Notes: a model not told the origin generated them from the sequence alone. DNA of 64,000 bases from Microbispora sp. H11081 (GCF_012999535.1 NZ_JABBWV010000006.1:341739-405738), one strand, 5' to 3'; numbered from the stretch's first letter, positions 49,923-58,937 are shown. Translations and numbers: made by a program.

Positions 49923-51517
49923 ATCCGGAAGACGCCGTAGCCGGCCCGTCCGGCGTCGGGCGCCCCCGACACCGCCGACAGGCACAGCCCGAGCACCGTA
50001 CGGGTGTCGCGGGGGTCGATGACCCCGTCGTCGTACAACCGCCCGGACAGGAAGAACGCCGCCGACTCCGACTCGATCTGCGCCTCGACCGCCGCCCGCA
50101 TCGCCGCGTCGGCCTCCTCGTCGTAGACCTGCCCCCGCGCCTGCGCGGCGGCCCGCCCCACGATCGACATGACGCCCGCGAGCTGGGCGGGTCCCATGAC
50201 GGCCGACTTCGCGCTCGGCCAGCTGAACAGGAAGCGGGGGTCGTAGGCCCGCCCGCACATGCCGTAGTTGCCCGCGCCGTAGGAGGCGCCCATGACGATC
50301 GTGATGTGCGGCACGGTCGAGTTCGCCACCGCGTTGATCATCAGCGCGCCGTGCTTGACGATGCCGCTCTGCTCGTACTCCCTGCCGACCATGTATCCCG
50401 TGGTGTTCTGCAGGAAGACGAGCGGCGTGCGCGACTGGTTCGCGAGCTGGATGAACTGGGCGGCCTTCTGCGACTCCGGCCCGAAGAGCACCCCCCGGGC
50501 GTTGGCGAGGACCCCGACCGGATGGCCGTGGACGCTCGCCCATCCGGTGACCAGGCTCGGCCCGTAGAGCGGCTTGAACTCGTCGAAGTCGCTGCCGTCC
50601 ACGATCCGGGCCAGGACCTCGCGAGGGTCGAAGGGGACCTTCAGGTCCTCCGGCACGATCCCGAGCAGTTCGTCCTCGTCGTACAGCGGGGCTGTGGAGG
50701 CGGGCGCGGGAACGTTCCCCGTCGCGCGCGGGCCGAGCCGCCGCACGATGCGGCGGCCGATCCGCAGGGCGTCGTACTCGTCGGCGGCGAGGTGATCGGC
50801 GAGGCCGGAGGTACGCGCGTGCATCTCCGCGCCGCCGAGCGACTCGTCGTCGGACTCCTCGCCCGTCGCCATCTTCACCAGGGGCGGGCCGCCGAGGAAC
50901 ACCTTGGCCTGCTCCCGCACCATGACGACGTGGTCGCTCAGGCCGGGCACGTACGCGCCGCCCGCGGTGGCGTTGCCGAAGACCAGCGCGATGGTCGGGA
51001 CGCCGGCGGCCGACAGCCGGGTCAGGTCGCGGAACACCTGGCCGCCGGGGATGAAGATGTCCTTCTGCGAGGGCAGGTCAGCGCCGCCCGACTCCACCAG
51101 GTTCACGTACGGCATGCGGTTCCGCAGTGCGATGTCGGCGGCGCGCAGCGTCTTGCGGAGCGTCCAGGGGTTGGACGCGCCGCCGCGCACGGTCGGGTCG
51201 CTGGCCGTGACGACGCACTGGACGCCTTCGACGACCCCGATGCCGGTCACGACGCTCGCCCCGACGGGGTATTCGGTGCCCCAGGCCGCCAGCGGGGACA
51301 GCTCCAGGAACGGCGAGTCGGGGTCGACGAGCAGTTCTATCCGCTCGCGGGGCAGCAGCCTGCCGCGCGCCCGGTGCCGTTCCACGTACTTCTGGCCGCC
51401 CCCGGCGACGGCCTTGGCCTGCTCGGACTCGAGCTCGGCGAGTTTCGCCAGCATGGCCTCGCGCCGCGCGCCGTACTCGCCGCTGGAGGGGTCCAGCCGG
51501 CTGACGAGCACCGTCAT
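49919..51517 (-). CDS. Acyl-CoA carboxylase beta subunit (second operon)
   Basis: 532 residues. MTVLVSRLDPSSGEYGARREAMLAKLAELE is the usual beta N-terminus; SGGADLPSQKDIF and [15 protein letters not shown] in the first crotonase half, LVFLQNTTGYMVGREYEQSGIVKHGALMINAVANS and GASYGAGNYGMCGRAYDPRF in the second. It is close to the methylcrotonyl/geranyl-CoA carboxylase beta type (LiuB/AtuC), and the AtuA and hydratase genes downstream fit either pathway. The start ATG overlaps the stop of a 9-codon leader ORF that has the real SD, so initiation here probably depends on translation of that leader. Confidence 0.9.
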   Translation of the reverse strand: MTVLVSRLDPSSGEYGARREAMLAKLAELESEQAKAVAGGGQKYVERHRARGRLLPRERIELLVDPDSPFLELSPLAAWGTEYPVGASVVTGIGVVEGVQCVVTASDPTVRGGASNPWTLRKTLRAADIALRNRMPYVNLVESGGADLPSQKDIFIPGGQVFRDLTRLSAAGVPTIALVFGNATAGGAYVPGLSDHVVMVREQAKVFLGGPPLVKMATGEESDDESLGGAEMHARTSGLADHLAADEYDALRIGRRIVRRLGPRATGNVPAPASTAPLYDEDELLGIVPEDLKVPFDPREVLARIVDGSDFDEFKPLYGPSLVTGWASVHGHPVGVLANARGVLFGPESQKAAQFIQLANQSRTPLVFLQNTTGYMVGREYEQSGIVKHGALMINAVANSTVPHITIVMGASYGAGNYGMCGRAYDPRFLFSWPSAKSAVMGPAQLAGVMSIVGRAAAQARGQVYDEEADAAMRAAVEAQIESESAAFFLSGRLYDDGVIDPRDTRTVLGLCLSAVSGAPDAGRAGYGVFRM

Positions 51518-51543
51518 GGCGCCACCGAACGAAGTTCTGTCAC
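51514..51543 (-). CDS. 9-residue leader ORF coupled to the carboxylase beta gene
   Basis: A strong SD (AGGAGGA, 51551-51557) stands 7 nt before GTG 51543. The ORF reads VTELRSVAP and its TGA overlaps the beta-subunit ATG (ATGA). No comparable SD stands at the beta ATG itself. The design suggests translational coupling or attenuation-like control of the operon. The peptide has no run of a single amino acid that would mark classic amino-acid attenuation. Confidence 0.5.
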   Translation of the reverse strand: MTELRSVAP

Positions 51544-51603
51544 GTGATGATCCTCCTGGTGCCCCGCCGCCGCGTCAACGAGCCTGGCCCGGCGTCCGCC
51601 GAT

Positions 51604-51621
51604 CGGCCGGTCACCCGGCCG
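51604..51621 (-). terminator. Hairpin downstream of the Ser/Thr kinase gene
   Basis: CGGCCGG, TCAC loop, CCGGCCG: a perfect 7-bp stem 57 nt past the kinase stop and before the carboxylase operon. Confidence 0.5.
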
Positions 51622-51677
51622 GCGCCGGTCGATCAAGCTCGACGGTGACCCATGATCAAGCACGGTCGCGGCCGCGA

Positions 51678-53504
51678 TCAACCGCAGTGCGACCAGGCGC
51701 TGCTCCAGGCGGCGGTGCCGTAGCCGCCGCCCCAGATGACGCACTTGCCCTTGGCGGGCAGCCGGATCGGCCCCGCGTAGACCGTGTAGGAGCCGGAGTC
51801 GGTCTTCGACGACCCGCCCTGCACCTTGAGCACCGCGCTCATCTTGACCTTGTTCGGCATGACGTACTTCGACAGCGTGATCACGCAGTTGTAGCCGTTG
51901 GACGCGTTGTAGAGCAGATACGTCGTCGCCTGCCCGTAGGAGTGGGAGTCGACGACGCCGTAGCCGCTGCCGCACACGCCCTTGGCCGTGTTGGTGTTGG
52001 GCGTGGGCGCCGGGGCGGAGGTGGTCTTGCCCGTGCTGGGTTTGGGGGTCGAGCTGGGTTTGGGGGTCGTGGTGGCTTTGGGGGTGGTGGCCTTCGTCGG
52101 CGCCGGGGTCGCCTTGCTCGGCGCGGGGGTGGCCTTCGCGGGCGGCGTACCGGCGTTTCCGGTGGGTTCGGCCTGGGCGGGGGTCGTCGTGGAGGGAGAC
52201 GGCTTCGTCCGGCGGGTGCGCGTGGGGGAGACGGGCGGTCTCGGGCTCGGCTGGAGCCGTCGTGCCGTGTGGCTCGGCGAGGGCGTGCCGGGCTCGGGCG
52301 CGGCGGAGGTGACCAGCTCGGACGGCAGCGGGACGGGCGGCTCCACGTCCTGGGACCGTGTCACCGTGGGCGACGCGACGGGCCCGAGGGCGTCCTCGGA
52401 GGAGATCTGCCTGGCCGACACCCACGTCGGCACGAGGAAGGCCGCCGCGGCGAGGGCGGAGACCCCGGCCCCCGCGACCACCCATGTCAGCGCCGGCCGC
52501 CGCGTCGCGCGGGCGCCGGACCCGCGCGGCCCCGGCTGCTGGGGTCCCGTCTGGGGTCCCGGCCGCGCTCCCGCGTGCGGCCCCGGTGGTTGGGGGCCTG
52601 GTACGTGCGATCTGGGTGCCGGATACCCCGGCGGCGGGGATGGGGCCGCCTGGGATGGGGCCGCCTGGGATAAGGGCGGCGCGGCGGCGGGCCGTACGGG
52701 CACGGTGGGCTGCCCGGTGAGCCGCGCGACCACCTCCTCGGCCGAGGGACGCGGGGCGGGATCCTTCGACAGGCAGGCGGAGACGATCTCCCGCAGGGGC
52801 ATCGCGAGATCGCCCAGGTCGGGCTCCGCGTGCAGGATCCGGGTGATCACCGAGGGGATCGTGTCCGCGCCGAAGGCGGGCCTGCCGGTGGCGGCGAACA
52901 CCATCGTGACGCCCCAGGCGAACATGTCTGCCGCGGCGCCCGCCGTGCCGCCGGACAGCACCTCGGGGGCGAGGTAGGCGGGTGTGCCGATGGACGCGCC
53001 GGTCGCGGTGGCCTGCGGCGAGTCGGGCGCCCTGGCCACGCCGAAGTCGATGACGACAGGCCCCTCCGGGCCCATCAGGACGTTGGCCGGCTTGAAGTCG
53101 CGGTGGGTGATCCCCGCCCGGTGGATGGCGGCCAGGGCCGTCGCCGTGCTGATGGCGAGCCGTTGGAGCGCGGACCCCCGGCGCGGTCCCTCCCGGTCCA
53201 CGAGCTGCCGCAGCGACGGCCCGGGCACGAACTCGCTGACGATGAACGGCTGGTTGCCCGCGAGGTCGGCGTACAGGACGGGGGCCGTGCAGAACGGCGC
53301 CACCCGCTGGGCGAGCGCGACCTCGCGCAGGAACCGCTCCCGCGCCTCCGGGTCGGTCGTCAGCCGGTTGTGCAGCAGCTTGACCGCGACCTGCTCGCCC
53401 GAGGGGCCCCGGCCGAGGTAGACGATCCCCTGGCCGCCCTCGCCGAGCCGGTCGACGAGTGTGAACGGGCCCAGGCGTGCCGGATCACCCGCCGATAACG
53501 CCAC
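51678..53504 (-). CDS. Ser/Thr protein kinase with SapA-like ectodomain
   Basis: 608 residues. Cytosolic Hanks-type kinase (about 1-270): glycine loop GEGGQGIVYLG, lysine in VAVKLL, THRDFKPANVLM catalytic loop, DFGVARA, GTPAYLAPEVL. A Pro/Gly-rich juxtamembrane stretch and one membrane helix (WVVAGAGVSALAAAAFLV, ~340-360) follow, then a Thr/Pro/Lys-rich stalk and a C-terminal ~100-residue domain with four Cys (VCGSGYGVVDSHSYGQATTYLLYNASNGYNCVITL... KCVIWGGGYGTAAWSSAWSHCG). That last domain resembles the Streptomyces spore-associated protein SapA, by memory of its CGSxYxVIDSH and KCVxWGG ends. PASTA repeats are absent. A hairpin follows the gene. Confidence 0.88.
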   Translation of the reverse strand: MALSAGDPARLGPFTLVDRLGEGGQGIVYLGRGPSGEQVAVKLLHNRLTTDPEARERFLREVALAQRVAPFCTAPVLYADLAGNQPFIVSEFVPGPSLRQLVDREGPRRGSALQRLAISTATALAAIHRAGITHRDFKPANVLMGPEGPVVIDFGVARAPDSPQATATGASIGTPAYLAPEVLSGGTAGAAADMFAWGVTMVFAATGRPAFGADTIPSVITRILHAEPDLGDLAMPLREIVSACLSKDPAPRPSAEEVVARLTGQPTVPVRPAAAPPLSQAAPSQAAPSPPPGYPAPRSHVPGPQPPGPHAGARPGPQTGPQQPGPRGSGARATRRPALTWVVAGAGVSALAAAAFLVPTWVSARQISSEDALGPVASPTVTRSQDVEPPVPLPSELVTSAAPEPGTPSPSHTARRLQPSPRPPVSPTRTRRTKPSPSTTTPAQAEPTGNAGTPPAKATPAPSKATPAPTKATTPKATTTPKPSSTPKPSTGKTTSAPAPTPNTNTAKGVCGSGYGVVDSHSYGQATTYLLYNASNGYNCVITLSKYVMPNKVKMSAVLKVQGGSSKTDSGSYTVYAGPIRLPAKGKCVIWGGGYGTAAWSSAWSHCG

Positions 53505-53560
53505 TGTCGCCCCCGAGTGCCACTACAACCTGACAATGGACGCAAACGCTACCAGCGCAG

Positions 53561-54901
53561 TCAGATTGCTTTACCGGGGTTGAGGATGTTCAGCGGATCG
53601 AACACCTGCTTGATTCCCCGGTGGAGTTCCGCGGTCACCGGACCGGTCTCCAGGTCGAGCCAGCGCTTCTTCAGCAGGCCGACGCCGTGTTCGCCGGTGA
53701 GCGTCCCGCCGAGGTCGAGCGCGGCGCGGAAGACCTCGTCGGCCGCGGCCCAGACCGCCGCGGGTGGCTCGGTCAGACCGCGGTCGAAGACGAACACCGG
53801 ATGGACGTTGCCGTCCCCCGCGTGCGCGACCGTCGCGATCAGCACGTCGTGCCGGGCCGCGGCCTCCTCGATCCTGGTGATCATCTCGGGGAGCGCCGAG
53901 CGGGGCACGCACACGTCCTCCACGAGGCACTGGCCCAGCCGCTCCTTGGCCTGGTAGGCCAGGCGCCTGATGCCGATGAGCTCGGCGGCCTCCTCCGGGG
54001 TGGACGACACCGCGACGAACGACGCGGCCCCGCACAGGGCCGCCATCCGGTCGGCCGGGCCCTCCGCCTGGGCGATCAGCATCGCCCTGGTGGTGGGCTC
54101 CAGCCCGATGTTCTTCCATTCGTCGATGGCCCGCAGGGTCGTGCGGTCCATCAGTTCGAGCATCGAGGGCTGGCAGCCCGCGGCGACGATCGCCGACACG
54201 GCCGCCGCCGCGTCGCGCAGCGAGGTGAACTCTGCGGCGACCGTGGACACCTCGCCCGGCGCCCGCCGCAGCCGCAGCGTCGCTGCGGTGATCACTCCGA
54301 GCGTGCCCTCCGAGCCGACGAACAGGCCGGTCAGGTCGTAGCCGGTCACGCCCTTCATCGTCCGCCGGCCGGTGTCGAGCACGCGGCCGTCGGCCAGCAC
54401 GACCTCGAGTCCGAGCGTGGAGTCGCGGGTCACGCCGTACTTCACGCACCGCAGGCCGCCCGCGTTCGTCGCCAGGTTGCCGCCGATGGTCGAGATCTCG
54501 TACGACGAGGGGTCGGGGGCGTACATCAGGCCGTGCTCGCGGGCCGCGCGGTCGAGGTCGGCGGTGACGACGCCGGGCTCCACGACCGCGATCTCGTCCT
54601 GCGGCGACAGTTCGCGGATCGCGGTCATCCGCGCGAGCGACAGGACGACGCAGCCGTCAACGGCCGTCGCCCCGCCGGCGAGCCCGGTGCCCGCGCCGCG
54701 CGGCACGACGGGCACGCGGTGCTCGGTCGCCCAGCGCATCGTGGCCACCACGTCGCCGCGCGACTCGGCCAGGACCACGCCGAGCGGTGTCCCCGGCGGC
54801 AGGAACGTGCGGTCCCCGGCGTACGAGCCGGTGACGTCGGGATCGGTGAGGACTCGCCCGTCCGGCAGCGCCGCCGCGAGCGCGGAGGTCAGATCGTTCA
54901 C
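53561..54901 (-). CDS. GlcD-like FAD-linked oxidoreductase
   Basis: 446 residues. FAD-binding PCMH domain: VPVVPRGAGTGLAGGATAVDGCVVLSLARM, YAPDPSSYEISTIGGNLATNAGGLRCVKYGVTRD, FVGSEGTLGVITAATLRLRRAP. C-terminal FAD-oxidase domain with VAHAGDGNVHPVF and GTLTGEHGVGLLKKRWL (substrate histidines). This is the D-lactate/glycolate oxidase (GlcD) group, which oxidises 2-hydroxyacids. No GlcE/GlcF gene is adjacent. It lies alone between the kinase gene and the divergent protease gene. Confidence 0.88.
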   Translation of the reverse strand: MNDLTSALAAALPDGRVLTDPDVTGSYAGDRTFLPPGTPLGVVLAESRGDVVATMRWATEHRVPVVPRGAGTGLAGGATAVDGCVVLSLARMTAIRELSPQDEIAVVEPGVVTADLDRAAREHGLMYAPDPSSYEISTIGGNLATNAGGLRCVKYGVTRDSTLGLEVVLADGRVLDTGRRTMKGVTGYDLTGLFVGSEGTLGVITAATLRLRRAPGEVSTVAAEFTSLRDAAAAVSAIVAAGCQPSMLELMDRTTLRAIDEWKNIGLEPTTRAMLIAQAEGPADRMAALCGAASFVAVSSTPEEAAELIGIRRLAYQAKERLGQCLVEDVCVPRSALPEMITRIEEAAARHDVLIATVAHAGDGNVHPVFVFDRGLTEPPAAVWAAADEVFRAALDLGGTLTGEHGVGLLKKRWLDLETGPVTAELHRGIKQVFDPLNILNPGKAI

Positions 54902-55098
54902 GTTGGGACTTTACGGCACGCTTCGGTATCGGGTGTTATCCGGAATTATTTACGGTTTACGGTACAGATCACATTTTGGCAACCATGTCGGATGTCTCTT
55001 TACCTGCCCTTTACCCCCTCGTTTAAGGTCCCGCATGCGCGCTCATCCCGGCGCGCCGTGCATGGGTGTCCGGGGAACCCGGACGGGAAGGGATCTCG

Positions 55099-57852
55099 TT
55101 GTCCAAGAGAATCCGGCGTCTCGCCGCGATCGTGCCCGCACTAGGGCTGGCGGCAGGAGGTCTGGCAGCGGCCGGTGCGGCTGCGGCGCCCACAGCGGGC
55201 TATCAGCCCTCCGCCAAGGACCACTACATCAACTACGCGCCCCCGCGCGCGCAGGGCGACTTCACCACCACGGAGGAGAAGGTGCCCCCCGCGGGCGCCA
55301 AGCGGACGGCGGCTCTCGCACGGGCCATCGACCGCAAGTTCGCCAGCGGCAACCCGGTCGCCGCCCGCGTGCTGGCCAAGCACGAGAAGCAGGCGATCAG
55401 GACCGGGAAGAACCCCTTCGACTTCATCTACAAGAAGGCGAAGACGACCCGCACCGCCAAGCTGCTCACGCTTCTGGTCGAGTTCAACGAGCAGGCCAAC
55501 GACGACTTCTCCGGCTGGTCGCACCCGAGGACGACCAACGACGTCGACGATTGCGTCACCGAGCCGCCCGGCACCAAGCTGAACGGCCCGCTGCACAACA
55601 CGATCCCCAACCCCGCGACCGCCGGGGGCGGCGGCAAGGACAACAACTCGATGTGGGTGGCGGACTTCAACACCGCCCACTACAACAACATGCTCTACAC
55701 CTCGAAGGGGATCACGACCCGGGTCCGTACGGACCTGAAGGACCCCCGGGACGGCAAAAAGGGCATCGACATCTCCGGCTACACCATGAAGAACATGTAC
55801 GAGGAGATGTCGAAGGGCGCCTACACCGTCACCGGTGAGGCCGTCGGCTGGCTGAAGGTGCCGCACTCCGAGGCGTGGTACGGCGCCGGCAAGTGCGGCA
55901 CGTACCCGCAGGACATGACAGGACACCCGGACAACCCGCGCGGCGCGGCCCAGCTCGCGGTCGACGCCGTGGACGCGCTCGTGGCGGCGAACCCGAACTT
56001 CCCGTGGGCGGACTACGACGTCGAGGACGTCTCCGACGCCGACGGCGACGGCAACTTCGACGAGCCCGACGGCGTCATCGACCACCTCGTGCTGATCCAC
56101 GCCGGTGAGGACAAGTCCAGCGGCGGCGGCGCCGAGGGCACGTTCGCCCTGTGGGCCCACTCCAGCGACGTGGCCGGCGGCTACACGGTCCCGGGCACGA
56201 ACGTCAAGATCTCGAACTACATCCTCCAGCCGGAGGACTCCGGCGTGGGCGTGTTCGCCCACGAGTACGGCCACGACCTCGGCCTGCCGGACCTGTACGA
56301 CACCACCGGCGCGGGCGACTCCGACGTCGACTTCTGGGACCTGATGTCGAGCGGCTCGCACTCCGGGCCGATCTTCCAGTCGATGCCGACGCACATGGGC
56401 CTGTGGGACAAGTGGGTGCTCGGCTGGGCCAACCCGAAGGTCATCGAGCAGGGCGGCAAGACCCAGGTCGTCACGATCGGCCAGACCTCGCGCACGCCGA
56501 AGGGCACCGAGGACGGCGTCAGGATCAACCTGCCGGACAAGCTGAACGTCATGACCACGCCGCACAGCGGGTCGAACGTGTGGTGGTCCAACAGCGACCA
56601 GGACTGGGCCGACAACAAGCTGGCCAGGACCATCGACGTCCCGGCCGGGCCGGACCCGAGGTTCTGGTGGTGGAGCGACTGGGGCATCGAGGCCGACTGG
56701 GACTTCGGCTTCTTCGAGGTGTCCGCCGACGGCGGCGCCACCTGGGCAGAGCAGAAGATCTACGCCGAGGACGGCAGCCTCGTCAGCACCGGTGACGACT
56801 ACACCGACCCCAACGGCCGCCTGAAGGACTACGGCAACAAGAAGTACGGCCTCACCGGGGAGAGCGGCGGCTGGCATCACCTGTACGTCGACCTGGCTCC
56901 GTTCGCCGGCCAGACCGTCCAGATCCGCCTGCGCTACAACACGGACGCGGCGGCCATGGAGCGCGGCTGGTTCAACGACGACTTCTCGCTGAACAGCGGC
57001 GCCACCGCGGTCTGGACCGACGACGTCGAGGGCGGCGCCAACGGCTGGACGGCCACCAAGGGCACGTTCACCGACAGCACCGGCGCCGGCTGGATCATCC
57101 ACTCCGGCCAGGAGCAGGCGGCGCAGTACTACCTCGCCGAGTGGCGCAACTTCGACGGGTTCGACAAGGGCCTGCAGTACGCCTACGACACGACCTGGCA
57201 GCGCGACGGCGCCTGGAAGGTCGAGAAGATCAAGTACAACGCCCCCGGCCTGCTCGTCTGGTACCGGGACACCGCCCAGCCCAACAACGACGTCTCTGGC
57301 TCGACGTTCGACCTGCCGTCGGTGGGCCCGAAGGGCGAGCTCCTCATCGTGGACTCGCACTTCGACCCGCTGCGCCGCACCGGCGCGGCGGCGCAGAAGG
57401 ACCCGAGCGTCCTGAAGAACCTCCCGTCCCGCCCGCAGTCCTCCAACGCGGCGTTCAACTTCGTCGGCACCTACCCGTTCAAGGAGTGCGTCGAGGGCGA
57501 GCCGTTCAAGGAGTACTGCACCTCGTTCGGCAAGCAGTCGGCGGTGACGGCGTTCACGGACGCCAAGGGCTGGTACCCCGGCCTGGAGATCCGCGACGGC
57601 AGCCTCTACTACCGTCAGCGTGACTCCTCCGCGGTCGTCCCGTCCAAGGGCAACCAGCAGTACTCGACCAGGATCGTCAACGCGGACGGCACCCCGGCGA
57701 AGGAGCTGTACGGCACCGACATCGGCGGCGCCATCCTCGGCACCGGCAACCCCGGTGACGAGGGCAAGCAGCTCGGCGTGCAGATCTCGCTGGTCAGCCC
57801 GCTGCCGCTGGACCTGGGCGCGCTCGTGAAGATCACGCCCGCCAAGAAGTAA
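55099..57852 (+). CDS. Secreted M6-family metalloprotease (immune inhibitor A type)
   Basis: 917 residues from TTG 55099, which has GGGAAGGGA at good spacing and begins a clean signal peptide (SKRIRRLAAIVPALGLAAGGLAAAGAAAA); GTG 55066 would add 11 residues. Zinc site: FAHEYGHDLGLPDLYD (H388, H392) with a downstream Asp-rich region; Ca-binding-like DADGDGNFDEPDG precedes it. After the catalytic domain come beta-rich segments (WHHLYVDLAPFAGQTVQIRLRYNTD, WFNDDFSLNSG) resembling MAM/jelly-roll modules of InhA proteins. It is probably secreted to degrade host or nutrient proteins. The preceding 164 nt are AT-rich (TTATCCGGAATTATTTACGG) and likely hold the promoter. Tandem hairpins terminate the gene. 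Confidence 0.9.
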   Translation: MSKRIRRLAAIVPALGLAAGGLAAAGAAAAPTAGYQPSAKDHYINYAPPRAQGDFTTTEEKVPPAGAKRTAALARAIDRKFASGNPVAARVLAKHEKQAIRTGKNPFDFIYKKAKTTRTAKLLTLLVEFNEQANDDFSGWSHPRTTNDVDDCVTEPPGTKLNGPLHNTIPNPATAGGGGKDNNSMWVADFNTAHYNNMLYTSKGITTRVRTDLKDPRDGKKGIDISGYTMKNMYEEMSKGAYTVTGEAVGWLKVPHSEAWYGAGKCGTYPQDMTGHPDNPRGAAQLAVDAVDALVAANPNFPWADYDVEDVSDADGDGNFDEPDGVIDHLVLIHAGEDKSSGGGAEGTFALWAHSSDVAGGYTVPGTNVKISNYILQPEDSGVGVFAHEYGHDLGLPDLYDTTGAGDSDVDFWDLMSSGSHSGPIFQSMPTHMGLWDKWVLGWANPKVIEQGGKTQVVTIGQTSRTPKGTEDGVRINLPDKLNVMTTPHSGSNVWWSNSDQDWADNKLARTIDVPAGPDPRFWWWSDWGIEADWDFGFFEVSADGGATWAEQKIYAEDGSLVSTGDDYTDPNGRLKDYGNKKYGLTGESGGWHHLYVDLAPFAGQTVQIRLRYNTDAAAMERGWFNDDFSLNSGATAVWTDDVEGGANGWTATKGTFTDSTGAGWIIHSGQEQAAQYYLAEWRNFDGFDKGLQYAYDTTWQRDGAWKVEKIKYNAPGLLVWYRDTAQPNNDVSGSTFDLPSVGPKGELLIVDSHFDPLRRTGAAAQKDPSVLKNLPSRPQSSNAAFNFVGTYPFKECVEGEPFKEYCTSFGKQSAVTAFTDAKGWYPGLEIRDGSLYYRQRDSSAVVPSKGNQQYSTRIVNADGTPAKELYGTDIGGAILGTGNPGDEGKQLGVQISLVSPLPLDLGALVKITPAKK

Positions 57853-57865
57853 CCCAAGGAAGAAA

Positions 57866-57927
57866 CACCGCCTCCCGGCGGTGCCCGTGCCCGGCCGCCG
57901 TCCGCTCACCGGACGGCCGCCGGGCAC
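57866..57927 (+). terminator. Two tandem hairpins after the M6 protease gene
   Basis: CACCGCC-TCCC-GGCGGTG (57866-57883) is a perfect 7-bp stem; 57887-57904 pairs with 57910-57927 over 18 bp with one mismatch around a CTCAC loop. Confidence 0.75.
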
Positions 57928-57992
57928 ATCCATGCCCGCCGGGAGCTCCACGACGGCGTCGTACGGCATGCGCGGCGCGGCGCGGCGGCCCC

Positions 57993-57998
57993 TAGCAT
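57993..57998 (+). promoter_or_regulatory. -10 box of leaderless lipid kinase promoter
   Basis: TAGCAT fits TANNNT and ends 6 nt before the GTG at 58005. Confidence 0.45.
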
Positions 57999-58004
57999 GA
58001 GATC

Positions 58005-58934
58005 GTGCGAAGCAAGGCGGATCACACGGCGGCCATCCACGCGGAGCGGAGGGCGGCCCTCGTCGTGAACACGAAGTCCCGGCGGGGCCGCCGCCACTAC
58101 GCCGAGGTGGTGCGGCTGCTGCAGGACCGGGGCTTCCAGCTCACCGGCGTCCACCCGGTGACCGACCCGGCCCGGCTGCGCGACGTCCTCACCCGGGCGC
58201 TGGACTCGCGGCCCGACCTGCTCGTGGTCGGCGGCGGCGACGGCACGCTCAGCAGCTCGATCAAGCACGTCGCCGGCCGTGACGTGGCCCTCGGCGTGCT
58301 GCCGCTCGGCACCACCAACAACTTCGCCCGCAGCCTCGGGCTGCCGCTCGACCTCGCCGGGGCGATCGGCGTGTTCACCGAGGGCAAGGTGGCCGACATC
58401 GACCTCGGCGTCTGCGGCGACCGGCCCTTCGCCAACCTCGCGAGCTTCGGCGTCTCCGTCGAGGTGGCGGGCACCGTCAAGCCGTGGCTCAAGCGGATGC
58501 TCGGCCGGGCAGCCTACCCGCTGACCGCGCTCACGATCCTGCCCAGGCACCGGCCGTTCCGCGCCTACATCACGGTGGACGGCAAACGCCACGAGCTGCT
58601 GACCCACCAGCTCAACATCGCCAACGGCCGCTTCCACGGCGGCTGGCAGATCGCCAGGGACGTCAGCATCGACAACCGCCGGCTCGTGGCCTACCAGCTC
58701 GGCTCGGGCAAGCGGCTGCGGCTGCTCGGGGAGACCCTCGTACGGGCGACCACCGGCAAGTGGACCAGCCTCGCGGGCGGCCCGTTCGTGACCGGCCAGG
58801 AGATGCTGCTGGAGACCGACCCGCCGCTGGCGGCCGACATCGACGGCGAGGTGCGGCTGCTCACCCCGCTCGTGCTCAGGACCATCCCGAACGGCGTCCG
58901 GGTGATGGTGCCGCAGAGCTTCGAGGACACCTGA
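58005..58934 (+). CDS. Diacylglycerol/lipid kinase family protein
   Basis: 309 residues. VVNTKSRRGRRHYAEVV, LLVVGGGDGTLSSSIKHVAG (GGDGT nucleotide motif), LGVLPLGTTNNFARSLGLP, and the later acidic segment ADIDGE at the end of the second domain match the DAGK/YegS catalytic fold. It transfers phosphate to diacylglycerol or a related lipid at the membrane. The GTG start lies 6 nt after a -10-like box. The stop is only 3 nt from the convergent SWIM gene's stop, so no terminator fits between them. Confidence 0.88.
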   Translation: MRSKADHTAAIHAERRAALVVNTKSRRGRRHYAEVVRLLQDRGFQLTGVHPVTDPARLRDVLTRALDSRPDLLVVGGGDGTLSSSIKHVAGRDVALGVLPLGTTNNFARSLGLPLDLAGAIGVFTEGKVADIDLGVCGDRPFANLASFGVSVEVAGTVKPWLKRMLGRAAYPLTALTILPRHRPFRAYITVDGKRHELLTHQLNIANGRFHGGWQIARDVSIDNRRLVAYQLGSGKRLRLLGETLVRATTGKWTSLAGGPFVTGQEMLLETDPPLAADIDGEVRLLTPLVLRTIPNGVRVMVPQSFEDT

Positions 58935-58937
58935 TCC

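Noticed and set aside
47983..50022. 679-codon plus-strand frame opposite the carboxylase alpha gene
   Set aside because: His/Arg/Pro-rich shadow of a clearly conserved biotin carboxylase.
50306..51547. 413-codon plus-strand frame across the carboxylase beta gene
   Set aside because: Shadow frame; the minus-strand protein has all carboxyltransferase motifs.
55141..57969. 942-codon open frame antisense to the M6 protease
   Set aside because: Same kind of GC-frame shadow; low-complexity Val/Arg/Gly composition, while the plus strand has a signal peptide and zinc motif.
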